Below, one piece after another: positions 54,329 through 63,732 of a stretch of 64,000 nt of DNA. The notes beneath the pieces are model-generated. The model did no database searches, had not been told where the DNA came from, and saw only the letters and a program-made list of their open reading frames with translations. How positions within the stretch are numbered: the stretch's first letter is position 1; each line of letters begins with the position of its first letter. Position numbers and translations under genes: made by a program. This stretch comes from CBFHMJ01 sp965656875 (lineage in GTDB: Bacteria > Pseudomonadota > Gammaproteobacteria > Enterobacterales > Alteromonadaceae), in NCBI GenBank assembly GCA_965656875.1, contig CBFHMJ010000018.1, forward strand, positions 62,001 to 126,000, given 5' to 3'.

Positions 54329-55405
54329 ATGTTAGGAAAACTCTTTGCTAAGAAAGTGCCGCTTATGGTCGGCATTGATATTGGCTCTCATTCTGTAAAA
54401 GCTGTGCTGTTAACTGGCGAATATCCGCATACGGTCGAGGCTATTGCTATCGAAAGTATGCCTAAGGATGTCATACAGGACAGAAATATCACCGACATAG
54501 AGGAAGTCGGTAAAGTTATTGCTCGCATTCGTAAAAAAATCCCTAAGACGATCAAGTATGCCGCTGCAGCAGTGTCTGGCTCGACCGTTATCACTAAAGT
54601 TATCTTCCTTGATGCTCAGCTGTCTGACGACGAAATGGAAAGTCAGATTGAATTAGAAGCTGACAGTCTCATTCCTTATCCCCTTGATGAAGTGAACATA
54701 GATTTTGAACGTCTGGGTTTGAATCATGCCGATGCGACTAAAGAAAATGTCTTGTTGAGCGCAGCACGAAAAGAAAGTGTTGAAGCGCGTACCGGAGCAC
54801 TGGATAACGGCGGTTTTGCAGCTAAAGTTGTTGATATTGAAAGTTATTGTAGTAGCCGAGCTGCTGAACTGTGTTTGTCACAGTTCCCTCACGGGGCAGC
54901 GGATAAGTTAGTCGGTGTGATCAATATTGGTCACAATACGCTGTTGCTCAGTGTGTTGCACAAAGGGGAGACCATTTATACACGAGATCAGAATTTTGGT
55001 GGTCAGGCGCTAATCAATGAGTTGATAACAACTTACCAGTTGGAAGCAGATGCGGCTGAGATGGCTGCGACGAGCGGAGAATTGCCAGACGGAGATCCGC
55101 ATCAGGTGTTTGAACGTTATAAGCAAGCTATTTCCCAGCAGGTGCGACGTTCCATTCAGATGTTTGTCACAACCAGTGGTAAAGATAATCTGGATTATTT
55201 GCTGGTGGCTGGTGGCGTTGCAAGGATGAAGGGGTTGGTCGAGCAATTACAACAGGACACTGGATTGCCGACTCAACTGGCTGATCCATTTAATGGTATT
55301 ACCGTAGCGCCGGGCATTAATCAGCAACTGGTTGAACAGGTCAAACCGCAATTGATGATTGCTACAGGTTTAGCCTTAAGGAGCTTCAGCACATGGCACA
55401 TATAA
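54329..55405 (+). CDS. pilM: Type IV pilus assembly protein PilM
   Basis: 358 residues with an actin/FtsA-like fold: VGIDIGSHSVKAVLL (phosphate 1), AAAAVSGSTVITKVIFL, VGVINIGHNTLLLSVLHKGE (phosphate 2) and DYLLVAGGVARMKGLVEQL. PilM is the cytoplasmic member of the alignment complex and binds the PilN N-terminus. The gene overlaps pilN by 13 bases. Upstream 54053-54328 holds the divergent promoters with mrcA. Confidence 0.96.
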   Translation: MLGKLFAKKVPLMVGIDIGSHSVKAVLLTGEYPHTVEAIAIESMPKDVIQDRNITDIEEVGKVIARIRKKIPKTIKYAAAAVSGSTVITKVIFLDAQLSDDEMESQIELEADSLIPYPLDEVNIDFERLGLNHADATKENVLLSAARKESVEARTGALDNGGFAAKVVDIESYCSSRAAELCLSQFPHGAADKLVGVINIGHNTLLLSVLHKGETIYTRDQNFGGQALINELITTYQLEADAAEMAATSGELPDGDPHQVFERYKQAISQQVRRSIQMFVTTSGKDNLDYLLVAGGVARMKGLVEQLQQDTGLPTQLADPFNGITVAPGINQQLVEQVKPQLMIATGLALRSFSTWHI

Positions 55406-55989
55406 ATCTGCTGGAGTGGCGTAAAGAAGCGCGAAAATTAGATCAAACTCGCTGGATTATCATTTTTTCGGCAATTGCGATAGCAGCTCTGTTAATTGTA
55501 GTCGGCATTAACACGTACTACGAACAACGGGTGAGCGCTCAACTCAAGCGCAATGCTTACCTTACCGGTCAAATCGAAGAACTGGATCAGCGTATCGCAG
55601 AAATAGCGACGCTCAATCAACAGAAGCAAAGTTTGCAGCAACGAATGAGGCTTATTGAGCAACTGCAAAGTAGCCGCAATTCAGGCACCCAGATATTCAA
55701 TGAAATCTCTCAGGTTGTCCCTCCCGGTGTGTATCTGACCCAGATCGAGAAAAAAGGCAATGCGTTACTGATTGTTGGTCGGAGTGAGTCTAATAACCGA
55801 TTAGCGACAATGATGCGGAAGATAGAAGAATCTGAGTTGCTCAGTCATGCTTTGATTGAATCAATCACCGCCGGAGAAGAACAACCCGGTATGTTGAGCG
55901 ATTTCAGGATGCAGGTTCGTACTGTATCACCCGTTCAACCGAACGATAGTGGTAGTGATGTGGCTTCTAATGAACAGGGAGGTCAGTAA
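55393..55989 (+). CDS. pilN: Type IV pilus assembly protein PilN
   Basis: 198 residues. The conserved N-terminal INLLEWRKEARK motif that docks in PilM begins at residue 3, followed by one membrane helix (WIIIFSAIAIAALLIVVGIN) and a coiled-coil region, then a ferredoxin-like periplasmic domain (VPPGVYLTQIEKKGNALLIV). It forms heterodimers with PilO. The stop overlaps the pilO start by one base. Confidence 0.95.
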   Translation: MAHINLLEWRKEARKLDQTRWIIIFSAIAIAALLIVVGINTYYEQRVSAQLKRNAYLTGQIEELDQRIAEIATLNQQKQSLQQRMRLIEQLQSSRNSGTQIFNEISQVVPPGVYLTQIEKKGNALLIVGRSESNNRLATMMRKIEESELLSHALIESITAGEEQPGMLSDFRMQVRTVSPVQPNDSGSDVASNEQGGQ

Positions 55990-56594
55990 TGAGTTTGAAT
56001 CTGGATTTTTCTGAGATTGATTTAAACAATCTGGACTTTGACAACATAGGTCAATGGCCATCAGTGGTAAAGCTGATGATGAGTATGATAGTCGCATTGG
56101 CCGTTGGCCTTGGTGGTTACTTCTTTATCGTTGATCAAAAAGTCGACCGGCTGGAGCGGGAAATCCGTAAAGAACGTGAGTTAAAAAATACCTATCGGAT
56201 TAAATATGCTGCGGCGGTGAATCTTGAGATCTACAAACAACAAATAGAAGAGATGAATGTCATTTTTTCTGATTTGCTTAAACGTCTACCAACAACTCAC
56301 GAAACCCCTGGGCTGCTCGATGATATCACGTACATAGGCACAACCAGCGGTTTGTCGTTTTCAAAAATAAACTGGCAACCTGAACTGGAGAAAGAGTTTT
56401 ATACCGAATTGCCCATCAAGATGGATGTGATAGGTCATTATCACGATTTCGGCATATTCATGAGTAAAATTGCTGAGTTACCTCGCATCGTGACTGTTCA
56501 TGATTTCGATATTGAAGTGCTGGATGATGGCCGATTGCAGTTTAGTCTGGTTGCGAAAACCTATCGTTATAAACAGGGAGGTTCAGCACAATGA
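55989..56594 (+). CDS. pilO: Type IV pilus assembly protein PilO
   Basis: 201 residues with a short cytoplasmic N-terminus, one helix (LMMSMIVALAVGLGGYFFIV), a coiled coil (VDRLEREIRKERELKNTYRI) and a periplasmic domain with LLKRLPTTHETPGLLDDI and the FGIFMSKIAELPRIVTVHDF motif typical of PilO. It links PilN to PilP. It overlaps pilP by four bases. Confidence 0.95.
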   Translation: MSLNLDFSEIDLNNLDFDNIGQWPSVVKLMMSMIVALAVGLGGYFFIVDQKVDRLEREIRKERELKNTYRIKYAAAVNLEIYKQQIEEMNVIFSDLLKRLPTTHETPGLLDDITYIGTTSGLSFSKINWQPELEKEFYTELPIKMDVIGHYHDFGIFMSKIAELPRIVTVHDFDIEVLDDGRLQFSLVAKTYRYKQGGSAQ

Positions 56595-57139
56595 CATCAC
56601 GTTATGCGTTTACATTCCTTCCCTTATTCTTATTGACCGGATGCTTTGATGATACCCGTGATCTTCAGGCATACACACAACAAGTTCAGTCTGAAGTACA
56701 ACCCTGGGCTGAGCCTATTCCTGAAATAAACCCTTTTCAACATATACCGTATTCGCCAGAAGGTGGACGTGATCCTTTTGCATTACCCGATCGGCAATCT
56801 GCGATGGTAGACGAGCCTGCCGTAGCCAATTGCAAGCAACCCCCTAAGACTAGTGAATCTCAGGTATTACAACAGTATGCGTTGGATAACCTGAAACTAA
56901 AGGGAGCGATTGGTCAGAATGGGGAGTTGTGGGCCATTATTGAGACAATGGATGGTCATCTGCATCGGGTGAAAGAAGGTGCTTTTATGGGATTGTTCTT
57001 TGGCAAAGTTAAGCAGGTTACCCCTGAGTTTTTATTGCTGACAGAGATGATTCCTGATGGTTCAGGCTGTTGGCAAGAACGTGATACTCGTGTGGAGTTG
57101 TTTGTCGATACGACAACAGAGGCGACAACTTCAAATTAA
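56591..57139 (+). CDS. pilP: Type IV pilus assembly lipoprotein PilP
   Basis: 182 residues. The lipobox LLTGC places the lipidated cysteine at residue 17. The PilP core is visible: GGRDPFALP, YALDNLKLKGAIGQNGELWA and VKEGAFMGLFFGKVKQVTPE. It connects the inner-membrane PilNO to the secretin PilQ. Confidence 0.95.
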   Translation: MTSRYAFTFLPLFLLTGCFDDTRDLQAYTQQVQSEVQPWAEPIPEINPFQHIPYSPEGGRDPFALPDRQSAMVDEPAVANCKQPPKTSESQVLQQYALDNLKLKGAIGQNGELWAIIETMDGHLHRVKEGAFMGLFFGKVKQVTPEFLLLTEMIPDGSGCWQERDTRVELFVDTTTEATTSN

Positions 57140-57153
57140 TCAAGGATGGTGAA

Positions 57154-59280
57154 ATGACGATAACAATAACTGACATGACACGATTATTGAAAATAACAAC
57201 ATCACAGGTTTTTAGCGCGATGAAAGTGATGAAACAAGTAAGAAATACGCAACATAAAAACGCAGTTTTCACGATGATTACCGGGTTGATGACAACCTGT
57301 TTAATGTTGTTCTCTATGCCAGCTTTGGCGTCGGCGTTATTAAAAGACGTGCGATTTAATACAAAAGCGGTGGATAGCACCAGTATTGAACTGCATCTTG
57401 ATCAAACCATAACCACAGAACCCGGAGTCCGTTTACTCAATAATCCAGAGCGCATTGATATTCTCCTGCCTTCATCGACGTTCGACGCCCGGCTTAGCCG
57501 TCTGACCATTAATAAAAATGGTATTGACTACATGACTGCTGAACAACAGGGGCAGGATACCCGGCTCACTGTTTTTGTAAGTAAGCCGGTTACGGTTAGC
57601 CAGCAAGTCGATGGAAAAACCGCGATTATTCTGATTGATGACAAAGAAAAGGCAGCTGCGGTGAGTGCCGTCCCCCGATATCTGAATAATATTCAGCATG
57701 TGGATTTTCGACGAGGCAATAAAGGCGAAGGCCGGGTTCTTATCTACCTGAAAGAGAATGCGGTTGTTGCCGAAGTGAAGGAAAAGCCCGGTGCTGTTCA
57801 TATTGAGTTTGCCGACACTGCCATTATTGATGATTTGCTGTATCAACTCGATGTGATTGATTTTAGCACGGTAGTGGACACGATTGAAACATTTCGCGAA
57901 GGCGCAAAAGCTCGTTTTGTGGTGAAAACAAACAGCGCTTTTGAATTTAATTACCAGCAGCTGGATAACATCTTCACGCTAACGCTGGCAAAGAGCGTAA
58001 AGAGAACACCGGGCAGTAAAGAATCAAAAGAGTACACCGGCAATCGTATTTCATTGAATTTTCAGGATGTGCCAGTCCGTAAAGTCTTACAGATCATAGC
58101 GGATTATAATGGTTTTAATCTGGTAACCAGTGATTCTGTGATTGGCAATATCACGTTGCGTCTGGACGATGTTCCGTGGGATCAGGCGTTGGATCTGGTT
58201 CTTAAAATTAAAGGTCTGGATAAAAGAATGGATGGAAACATTCTGATGGTTGCACCCGGTGAAGAGATTGCAGCGCGTGAGGCGCGAGAGTTGGAAGCAA
58301 TGAAGCAGGTCGAAGAGCTGGAGCCTCTGTATTCTGAATTTATCCAGATTAACTATGCAAAGGCGAAAGATATTGCCGGGTTGTTGAAATCAGAAGAAAC
58401 CTCGATTTTAAGTTTGCGTGGTGCTGTAACGGTGGATGAGCGGACTAATACGCTGTTAATTAAAGATACAGCTGGCTCGATTGAAGCTGTGAGAAGAGCC
58501 ATTGAAACCCTGGATGTTCCGGTGCGACAAGTCATTATTGAGTCCAGAATGGTCACGGTAAGAGACAATATTAGCGAGGATTTTGGTGTTCGTTGGGGGT
58601 TTAGCGATCAGCAAAATGATGATGGTATTTCAGGCACTCTTGATGGTGCGCAAGCGATCTCCGATGGTGTGATTCCACCGATTTCAGATCGATTGAATGT
58701 GAATCTGCCAGTTACAAATCCGGCGGGTAGTATTGGTTTCCATATTGCGAAATTGGCAGATGGTACTATTCTTGATTTGGAACTCTCAGCGCTTGAACGT
58801 GAGAATAAAGGCGAAATTATCGCCAGTCCAAGAATAACAACAGCGAATCAGAAAAAGGCTCGAATAGAACAGGGTACTGAGATCCCATTTGTTCAGGCGT
58901 CATCCAGTGGTGCGACATCTGTAACGTTTAAAAAGGCAGTGCTTAGCCTTGAAGTCACACCTCATGTAACACCGGATGACAAAATCATTCTGGACTTAAT
59001 CATCACTCAGGATACCCGGGGGGATATTGTGCCCACACCAACCGGCCAGGCTGTTGCAATTGATACTCAACGAATCGAAACTCAGGTTTTGGTGGAAAAC
59101 GGAGAAACAATCGTTCTTGGTGGGATTTATCAGCAGCAGATTATCAATACAGTGTCAAAAGTACCGTTATTTGGCGATATTCCTTATGTCAGGCGTTTAT
59201 TTAGAAATGATTCTGAGTTCACAGAGAAAAAAGAGCTATTGATTTTTGTAACTCCAAAAATAGTAACTGACTCTTTTTAA
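57154..59280 (+). CDS. pilQ: Type IV pilus secretin PilQ
   Basis: 708 residues. A long leader (~60 residues, helix ITGLMTTCLMLFSMPALASA) precedes AMIN domains (VRFNTKAVDSTSIELHLDQT), a secretin/TonB short N-terminal domain (ISLNFQDVPVRKVLQIIADY), N1 domain and the C-terminal secretin with VPLFGDIPYVRRLF and ELLIFVTPKIV. It forms the outer-membrane pore for the pilus. AAGGATGGTGAA precedes the ATG at 57154. Confidence 0.96.
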   Translation: MTITITDMTRLLKITTSQVFSAMKVMKQVRNTQHKNAVFTMITGLMTTCLMLFSMPALASALLKDVRFNTKAVDSTSIELHLDQTITTEPGVRLLNNPERIDILLPSSTFDARLSRLTINKNGIDYMTAEQQGQDTRLTVFVSKPVTVSQQVDGKTAIILIDDKEKAAAVSAVPRYLNNIQHVDFRRGNKGEGRVLIYLKENAVVAEVKEKPGAVHIEFADTAIIDDLLYQLDVIDFSTVVDTIETFREGAKARFVVKTNSAFEFNYQQLDNIFTLTLAKSVKRTPGSKESKEYTGNRISLNFQDVPVRKVLQIIADYNGFNLVTSDSVIGNITLRLDDVPWDQALDLVLKIKGLDKRMDGNILMVAPGEEIAAREARELEAMKQVEELEPLYSEFIQINYAKAKDIAGLLKSEETSILSLRGAVTVDERTNTLLIKDTAGSIEAVRRAIETLDVPVRQVIIESRMVTVRDNISEDFGVRWGFSDQQNDDGISGTLDGAQAISDGVIPPISDRLNVNLPVTNPAGSIGFHIAKLADGTILDLELSALERENKGEIIASPRITTANQKKARIEQGTEIPFVQASSSGATSVTFKKAVLSLEVTPHVTPDDKIILDLIITQDTRGDIVPTPTGQAVAIDTQRIETQVLVENGETIVLGGIYQQQIINTVSKVPLFGDIPYVRRLFRNDSEFTEKKELLIFVTPKIVTDSF

Positions 59281-59424
59281 AGGATATTATTTTAAATAGT
59301 TGATGTAATTTATCTTTTACTTGATAAATACGTTTTATATTTGAGATAATCGCCGACTTCTTAAAGCTCGCTGGCGTGTTTTACATCGTTTTTAACTATA
59401 GTTGGAATTGATTCGTAATTAGAT

Positions 59425-59943
59425 ATGGCTGAAAAACGTAACATTTTCCTGGTAGGACCGATGGGTGCTGGTAAAAGCACGATCGGCCGACATTTAGCTG
59501 AACAACTTCATTTGAAATTTTTTGACTCAGACCAGGAAATCGAAAAACGAACCGGTGCGGATATCGCCTGGGTTTTCGACATCGAAGGAGAGGAAGGCTT
59601 TCGAAAACGTGAAGAATCTGTCATTGATGAGTTGTCAAGCCTGCAAGGTATCGTATTGGCAACAGGTGGTGGTTCCGTAATTAGCAAGGACGTGCGTAAT
59701 CGTCTATCAGCACGAGGCATCGTGGTTTATCTTGAGACACCAATCGAAAAACAGGTTGCGCGTACTCAACGTGATAAAAAACGTCCTCTGCTTCAAACTG
59801 ATGAAGAGCCTCAAGTAGTGCTTGAACGCCTGGCTGAAGAACGTAATAAACTGTATGAAGAAGTTGCAGATTTTATCGTTCGAACCGACGAACAAAGCGC
59901 TCGTGTAGTAGCACATCAAATCATTGATAAGATTGGCTTCTGA
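59425..59943 (+). CDS. aroK: Shikimate kinase
   Basis: 172 residues; phosphorylates shikimate. Walker A GPMGAGKST is at 11-19, the shikimate-binding FDSDQEIEKRTG and GGGS (ATGGGSVISK) follow, and the lid RTQRDKKRPLL is present. The pilQ-aroK-aroB order is standard in gammaproteobacteria. Confidence 0.97.
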   Translation: MAEKRNIFLVGPMGAGKSTIGRHLAEQLHLKFFDSDQEIEKRTGADIAWVFDIEGEEGFRKREESVIDELSSLQGIVLATGGGSVISKDVRNRLSARGIVVYLETPIEKQVARTQRDKKRPLLQTDEEPQVVLERLAEERNKLYEEVADFIVRTDEQSARVVAHQIIDKIGF

Positions 59944-59955
59944 CAGAACTAAATG

Positions 59956-59988
59956 AACAGGAAGTTTAGTTGAGCTTAACTTCCTGTT
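59956..59988 (+). terminator. Hairpin between aroK and aroB
   Basis: AACAGGAAGTT (59956-59966) pairs perfectly with AACTTCCTGTT (59978-59988). Only a weak T stretch follows, so it may be an incomplete terminator or an mRNA-processing hairpin; aroK and aroB are 260 bases apart. Confidence 0.5.
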
Positions 59989-60203
59989 TGCTTAGAATCT
60001 AGATACCTATTTACCGGTTCAGGGATGGATTCTGTCAGGCGCTGTTCTCTTTGACCTCAAGTTGCACTGATACCATCCTGAGCATAAATCCTGAATAAAG
60101 GCATTGTCTGAATGGCTATTGTCTTATTAGCTTGTCTATCTGACTCGTTTTATTGGCAACGTGGGCATAGCGGACATAATGAACATACTGGAGATGTTTT
60201 CAT

Positions 60204-61304
60204 ATGAGTCAAATGTTCGTTGACCTTGGCGAGTACAGTTATCCCGTTTACGTTGCTCACCATCTTTCCGAGATTACTCCTGCCTTATGCAAGCGTGTTG
60301 CAGGCCGAAACGTCATTATTGTTTCTAATGACACGATTGCTCAACATTACCTCAGACCGTTAATTGAAGCGCTTTCTGCGGATGAAAGTGTTGCGCCATC
60401 GTCGATTCTTCACTGGAACATGCAAGATGGTGAACAATATAAAACACTGGAAACTTATCAGTCGTTAATAACGTTTTTGCTGGAACAACGAGTCAGTCGT
60501 GATGCCGTATTGATTGCGCTGGGCGGTGGAGTAGTGGGTGATCTGACAGGGTTTGTGGCAGCGACTTATCAGCGTGGAATAGATTTCATTCAGATGCCAA
60601 CAACCTTGTTATCTCAGGTTGATTCTTCTGTTGGTGGTAAAACTGCGGTGAATCATCCGTTGGCTAAGAACATGATCGGGGCGTTTTATCAGCCGAAAGA
60701 TGTGTTTATCACGGTTGATTCGTTATCCACACTGCCTGACAGAGAATATGCGGCGGGCATGGCGGAAGTCGTTAAGTATGGCATTATTTATGACCATGAT
60801 TTCTTTAACTATTTATATGAGAATCAGGCATTATTAGCTGCTCGGGACGCAAAAGCACTTGAGTATGTCATTCTTCGTTGCTGTGCTATTAAGGCAGAGA
60901 TTGTCAATCAGGATGAGAAAGAACAGAGTATTCGTGCCTGGTTAAATCTCGGGCACACCTTTGGTCATGCGATTGAAGCAGAAATGGGTTATGGTTCATG
61001 GTTGCATGGCGAAGCCGTTGCTGCTGGCATGATGATGGCTTGTCAGGTGGCATTGAATCGTGACTGGATTCGTGCAGAATACATGACTCAGGTAAAAACT
61101 TTGCTCGAAGCATTTGATTTACCGGTGGAAGGGCCGTCTCATATGACATTGGCCAATTATTTATCACACATGAGCCGAGATAAGAAAGTTAAGGCTGGAA
61201 CCATTCGCTTTGTTATTCCTGAAAAACCGGGTAAAGCGGGTGTTTTTGCTGACTTAACAGAACAAGAATTATCGGCTGCAATTCAATTAAAAACGATGAA
61301 GTAA
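60204..61304 (+). CDS. aroB: 3-dehydroquinate synthase
   Basis: 366 residues; second step of the shikimate pathway, NAD+- and metal-dependent. Signatures include LIALGGGVVGDLTGFVAATY, QMPTTLLSQVDSSVGGKTAV, the metal ligands in GMAEVVKYGI, NLGHTFGHAIE and WLHGEAVAAGM. The gene sits between aroK and damX. TGGAGATG lies before the ATG. Confidence 0.97.
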   Translation: MSQMFVDLGEYSYPVYVAHHLSEITPALCKRVAGRNVIIVSNDTIAQHYLRPLIEALSADESVAPSSILHWNMQDGEQYKTLETYQSLITFLLEQRVSRDAVLIALGGGVVGDLTGFVAATYQRGIDFIQMPTTLLSQVDSSVGGKTAVNHPLAKNMIGAFYQPKDVFITVDSLSTLPDREYAAGMAEVVKYGIIYDHDFFNYLYENQALLAARDAKALEYVILRCCAIKAEIVNQDEKEQSIRAWLNLGHTFGHAIEAEMGYGSWLHGEAVAAGMMMACQVALNRDWIRAEYMTQVKTLLEAFDLPVEGPSHMTLANYLSHMSRDKKVKAGTIRFVIPEKPGKAGVFADLTEQELSAAIQLKTMK

Positions 61305-61310
61305 GCTTTG

Positions 61311-62876
61311 ATGGATGGTTTATTAAATAGCCGCCAGGAAATAATAGAACGACTGAGCTTTCTGGCTAGCTGTGGTCATCGATTTTCTTTTCTTAGCGGG
61401 AAACAGGGCGCTGGTAAATCGGCTATTCTGGAGTTTCTGCTCGAATATCATTTTAAAGATTATATTCGCAAGTTCGTGAGTATTCCGCGTGGAATCAACG
61501 ATATTCAGTCCAGAAGTAATCTTGTCGATCATATATTTTCAGATCCGTTATTCGATCCTGAATTACCGCTGTCTGAAACCTTTCTTGCCTTAGGTGAGAT
61601 GCAAGGGCAAACACTGGTTGTTATTGATAACGGTCAGAATATGACTGAATCAGTGTTTAAAGAATTACTTGCGGTGTTGGGTGAGCCAACACTTAAACAT
61701 TTCCATTTTGTTTTTGCTTGTCGTGAAGATTCGTCGTTAGCGGCGTTGATTAAGGACCACCCGGCAGTTGTTACTGTCGAAGTCGATCCACTCGATGAGC
61801 ATGAATCTCTCCTGTTGTTGCAGCACTACTTCCACGATTTGACGTTGAATGAAGAAGTGCAGGCTTTCATTGATAAATCCGGTGGTTTGCCAGCCAGTTT
61901 GATGAAGTGGCCTGAGCTGGACAGTATAGATCCGGTTGAAGAAGGTTCCTCTTCCTCATTCAATCTGGATTATAAGTGGGTTGTCGTGCTGGCGATTGTT
62001 GCATTGGCATTAGCGGTTACCGTTCAACTTATGTTTTTTACCGACGAGGCTAAACAACCTGCAAGTGTTGAACAAACAGATGTCGCAACCGACAATAAAT
62101 CAGAGGATGTGGCTAAAGCATTAGAAACATTGACTCAGAAAGTTGAGGCGATTACCACTGAGCCGTCTGAATCTGATGAGAATGAATCGGTAGAGCTGGC
62201 ACTTGCTGGCAGCGCTGACATCTTGATAAAAGACGAGCAGCCGGAATCAACGACGCCTGATACCGTTGAAAATCATTCCACGAGTGATGATGTACTGGCT
62301 AATGAAGCCGATACGACCGATTCAGCAGTCATTGAGCGTGATGCAAGTAACCAGCTTGCCAGTGAAAATGTCGCTGATGACAGTGAGAATGAAGATGCTG
62401 GTTCAAGCGTTGAACCTAAACCTTCTGACATTCAGTCACCGAATACTTCCACTGATGAAACTGCGGTTAATGATGAAATATTGGCTGATTCAGATGACAG
62501 CAGTACGAATTCAGCACCTGTAGCAGCACAAATGCCAGTCCACACCGCAGGCTATATGAAATCGGCTCAATGGTTTAGTAATCTGGAAGAAAATAGTTAT
62601 TTCTTGCAGCTAACGGGTGTTAGTTCAGTAACAACCCTGGAACAATTCCTTCGCTTTCACCGAATTGAAGATATTGCCGTGGTGTACCAGATTGAGCGTA
62701 ATAATAAGCCCTGGTATGTCGTTTTGCTTGGACCATATACCAGTATAGACAGTGCGAAAAATGCGGTTTCTTTCTTACCTAAACACATTCAGTCGTTATC
62801 GCCGTGGGCCAAATCTACGAAGGCTGTGAATAAAGCTGTGCAGCAGCATCAGGCGGAAAACAGCAATGGCAGATAA
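61311..62876 (+). CDS. damX: Cell-division SPOR-domain protein DamX
   Basis: About 521 residues. The N-terminal AAA-type ATPase-like domain has a P-loop GKQGAGKS (30-37) and VVIDNGQNM; a membrane helix (WVVVLAIVALALAVTVQLMF, ~225-245) is followed by a long acidic Ser/Glu-rich linker and a C-terminal SPOR domain (ENSYFLQLTGVSSVTTLEQF … WYVVLLGPYTSIDSAKNAVS) that binds septal peptidoglycan. The ATG at 61311 is preferred to a TTG three bases upstream. It overlaps dam by 11 bases. Confidence 0.92.
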   Translation: MDGLLNSRQEIIERLSFLASCGHRFSFLSGKQGAGKSAILEFLLEYHFKDYIRKFVSIPRGINDIQSRSNLVDHIFSDPLFDPELPLSETFLALGEMQGQTLVVIDNGQNMTESVFKELLAVLGEPTLKHFHFVFACREDSSLAALIKDHPAVVTVEVDPLDEHESLLLLQHYFHDLTLNEEVQAFIDKSGGLPASLMKWPELDSIDPVEEGSSSSFNLDYKWVVVLAIVALALAVTVQLMFFTDEAKQPASVEQTDVATDNKSEDVAKALETLTQKVEAITTEPSESDENESVELALAGSADILIKDEQPESTTPDTVENHSTSDDVLANEADTTDSAVIERDASNQLASENVADDSENEDAGSSVEPKPSDIQSPNTSTDETAVNDEILADSDDSSTNSAPVAAQMPVHTAGYMKSAQWFSNLEENSYFLQLTGVSSVTTLEQFLRFHRIEDIAVVYQIERNNKPWYVVLLGPYTSIDSAKNAVSFLPKHIQSLSPWAKSTKAVNKAVQQHQAENSNGR

Positions 62877-63732
62877 AACACGTTCTTTTTTGAAGTGGGC
62901 GGGTGGAAAGTACCGTTTATCAGAAGCCATTTCTGAAACTTTACCTGAAGGTAAACGTTTAATAGAGCCTTTTGTTGGTGCCGCATCGGTATTTTTAAAT
63001 ACTGATTATGATCGCTATCTACTGAACGATATTAATGAAGACCTGATTAATTTGTATCGGTATTTGCAGTCGGATGTTGATGGTTATTTGCATGAAGCTC
63101 GAAAACTGTTTAACCCGTCAATGAATCAAAAAGAGCGCTATCTGGATATTCGAGTACAGTTTAATGCCTGTAGCGATCCGTTAGAACGCTCGGTTTTTTT
63201 CCTGTATTTGAATCGTCATTGTTATAACGGCCTTTGTCGTTACAATCGCTCAGGCGGTTTTAATGTGCCATTCGGTTCTTATGTTCGTCCTTATTTTCCA
63301 GAAAAAGAATTGAGGCTGTTTGCAGAAAAGGCACAGCGTGCCGAATTTGTTTGTATGGATTATCAGGATGTTTTTAAACAGGCAAAAAAAGGCGATGTTA
63401 TTTACTGCGATCCACCGTATGTGCCACTGAGTAAAACAGCCAGCTTTACAACGTATGCTAAGAATGGCTTTTCAATGGATGAACAGCAGCGATTAGCGGT
63501 GTTAGCACATCAGTACGCAATGAAGAAAAACGTACCGGTGTTACTGAGTAATCATGCAACGGAATGGATTGAAGGGGCTTATGGTAAGGCCACTGAGCGT
63601 AAGTATGTAAAAGTTAATCGTGCTATCAGTACTAAAGGACACACCCGCAAATCCGTTGACGAAGTGTTGGCGCTGTATCTTCCCGATGATTTCCCATTTA
63701 GTTCTTCGCAAAAGACACAGGTAGCGGTTTAG
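62866..63732 (+). CDS. dam: DNA adenine methyltransferase (GATC)
   Basis: 288 residues; methylates adenine in GATC for mismatch repair and replication timing. It has the SAM-binding FLKWAGGKYR and EPFVGAASVF motifs, NDINEDLINLYRYL, the catalytic DPPY (VIYCDPPYVPL) and the C-terminal region HTRKSVDEVLALY. It overlaps damX and ends the cluster in this window. Confidence 0.97.
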   Translation: MADKTRSFLKWAGGKYRLSEAISETLPEGKRLIEPFVGAASVFLNTDYDRYLLNDINEDLINLYRYLQSDVDGYLHEARKLFNPSMNQKERYLDIRVQFNACSDPLERSVFFLYLNRHCYNGLCRYNRSGGFNVPFGSYVRPYFPEKELRLFAEKAQRAEFVCMDYQDVFKQAKKGDVIYCDPPYVPLSKTASFTTYAKNGFSMDEQQRLAVLAHQYAMKKNVPVLLSNHATEWIEGAYGKATERKYVKVNRAISTKGHTRKSVDEVLALYLPDDFPFSSSQKTQVAV

